From positions 1-64,000 of the forward strand of contig CACKRO010000005.1 of NCBI GenBank assembly GCA_902602695.1: a DNA stretch of 64,000 nucleotides, in the 5' to 3' direction. This document shows positions 63,760 through 64,000 of the stretch, piece by piece. The notes under the pieces are model-generated. The model had not been told where the DNA came from, searched no databases, and was given only the letters and a program-made list of their open reading frames with translations. The number at the start of each line of letters is the position of its first letter. Within the stretch, counting starts at the first letter, position 1. Position numbers and translations under genes: made by a program. The stretch is from an uncultured Alphaproteobacteria bacterium. Its GTDB lineage: Bacteria; Pseudomonadota; Alphaproteobacteria; HIMB59; GCA-002718135.

Positions 63760-63984
63760 ATGGAAATTGAAGCAGCAAAAGTAATCGGAGCGGGTCTAGC
63801 CGTTATCGGTGTTATCGGATCAGGTATTGGAATTGGGAATATTTTCTCATCTTTTATTCAAGCAGTTGGAAGAAATCCAGCAGCAAGAAGTGAGGTTTTC
63901 ACAATGACAATGTTAGGTTTCGCATTAGTTGAAGCGATTGCACTTTTCGCACTAGTTATAGCTTTAGTTATTTTGTTTGGATAA
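63760..63984 (+). CDS. atpE: ATP synthase F0 subunit c
   Basis: This 74-residue two-helix hairpin forms the c-ring. Helix 1 has a glycine-rich GSGIGIGNIF; the loop contains RNPAAR; helix 2 carries the proton-binding Glu in FALVEAIALF. No extra Na+-coordinating residues (such as the QxxxET pattern) are seen, so it is proton-coupled. The operon continues past the window. Confidence 0.97.
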   Translation: MEIEAAKVIGAGLAVIGVIGSGIGIGNIFSSFIQAVGRNPAARSEVFTMTMLGFALVEAIALFALVIALVILFG

Positions 63985-64000
63985 AACTTAATAGTTAATT

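Noticed and set aside
1-64000. tRNA, rRNA, CRISPR array, insertion sequence or prophage
   Set aside because: No cloverleaf ending in CCA, no rRNA-like segment, no regularly spaced repeats, no transposase, integrase or phage structural gene was seen on either strand.

Overview
The window looks like a chromosomal segment of a streamlined, AT-rich, free-living alphaproteobacterium, probably marine. The evidence is a CcrM-type GANTC methyltransferase next to rnhB, the alphaproteobacterial gene order mutY - DUF721 - dsbA-like - smc, very short or overlapping intergenic spaces, and sparse Shine-Dalgarno sequences. A relative of the AEGEAN-169/HIMB59 marine lineages is my guess; I cannot prove the taxon from the sequence. 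I saw no rRNA, tRNA, IS element, prophage or CRISPR.

Region 1 (1-30.6 kb) is an accessory catabolic region made of short operons on alternating strands. It starts with the tail of a fatty-acid hydroxylase/desaturase-like gene. A nine-gene plus-strand run follows: an ABC transporter of the peptide/nickel class (binding protein, two permeases, two ATPases), then nanA, nanE, nanK and a class III aminotransferase. With nagA at about 22 kb this is most of a sialic-acid (N-acetylneuraminate) uptake and degradation route, similar in logic to the SatABCD systems of Haemophilus; nagB is not in the window. The binding protein is the most striking object here: its two halves are in reversed order behind a normal signal peptide, so it appears to be a natural circular permutation. 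The rest of the region holds three phytanoyl-CoA-dioxygenase-type enzymes, a tandem pair of PanB-like proteins without the usual metal ligands, two BNR (sialidase-fold) propellers without signal peptides, an MFS transporter, an M81/MlrC-type protein, DapA-, HpcH- and RraA-type aldolase-fold enzymes, SDRs, Gfo/Idh/MocA oxidoreductases, RidA and a D-serine-dehydratase/D-threonine-aldolase-like PLP enzyme. Together they suggest degradation of amino sugars, sugar acids and modified amino acids.

Region 2 (30.6-38.6 kb) is housekeeping: ispE, a TPR protein, a family-4-like uracil-DNA glycosylase, a lytic transglycosylase, moaB, rnhB, ccrM, a rhodanese and a small secreted protein. Between rnhB and ccrM lie a candidate small RNA with an anti-Shine-Dalgarno-like loop, a UUCG-capped terminator and a cluster of three GANTC sites.

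Region 3 (38.6-46 kb) is a cell-surface segment: a 942-residue autotransporter with propeller-like repeats and Ig-like domains, a MATE transporter, a GNAT-like protein, an inverse-autotransporter (invasin-type) beta-barrel with no passenger coupled to a secreted beta-rich protein, and a secreted protein with an HExxH motif.

Region 4 (46-58 kb) is nucleotide metabolism: an IMP dehydrogenase without its CBS pair, purE, purK, then purM-purN-purF-purD-purC on the minus strand, divergent from purL (fused to a PurS-like N-terminus) and purQ. Region 5 (57.8-64 kb) carries mutY, a DUF721 gene, a DsbA-like gene, an unusually short smc, and the start of the ATP synthase F0 operon (atpI, atpB, atpE).
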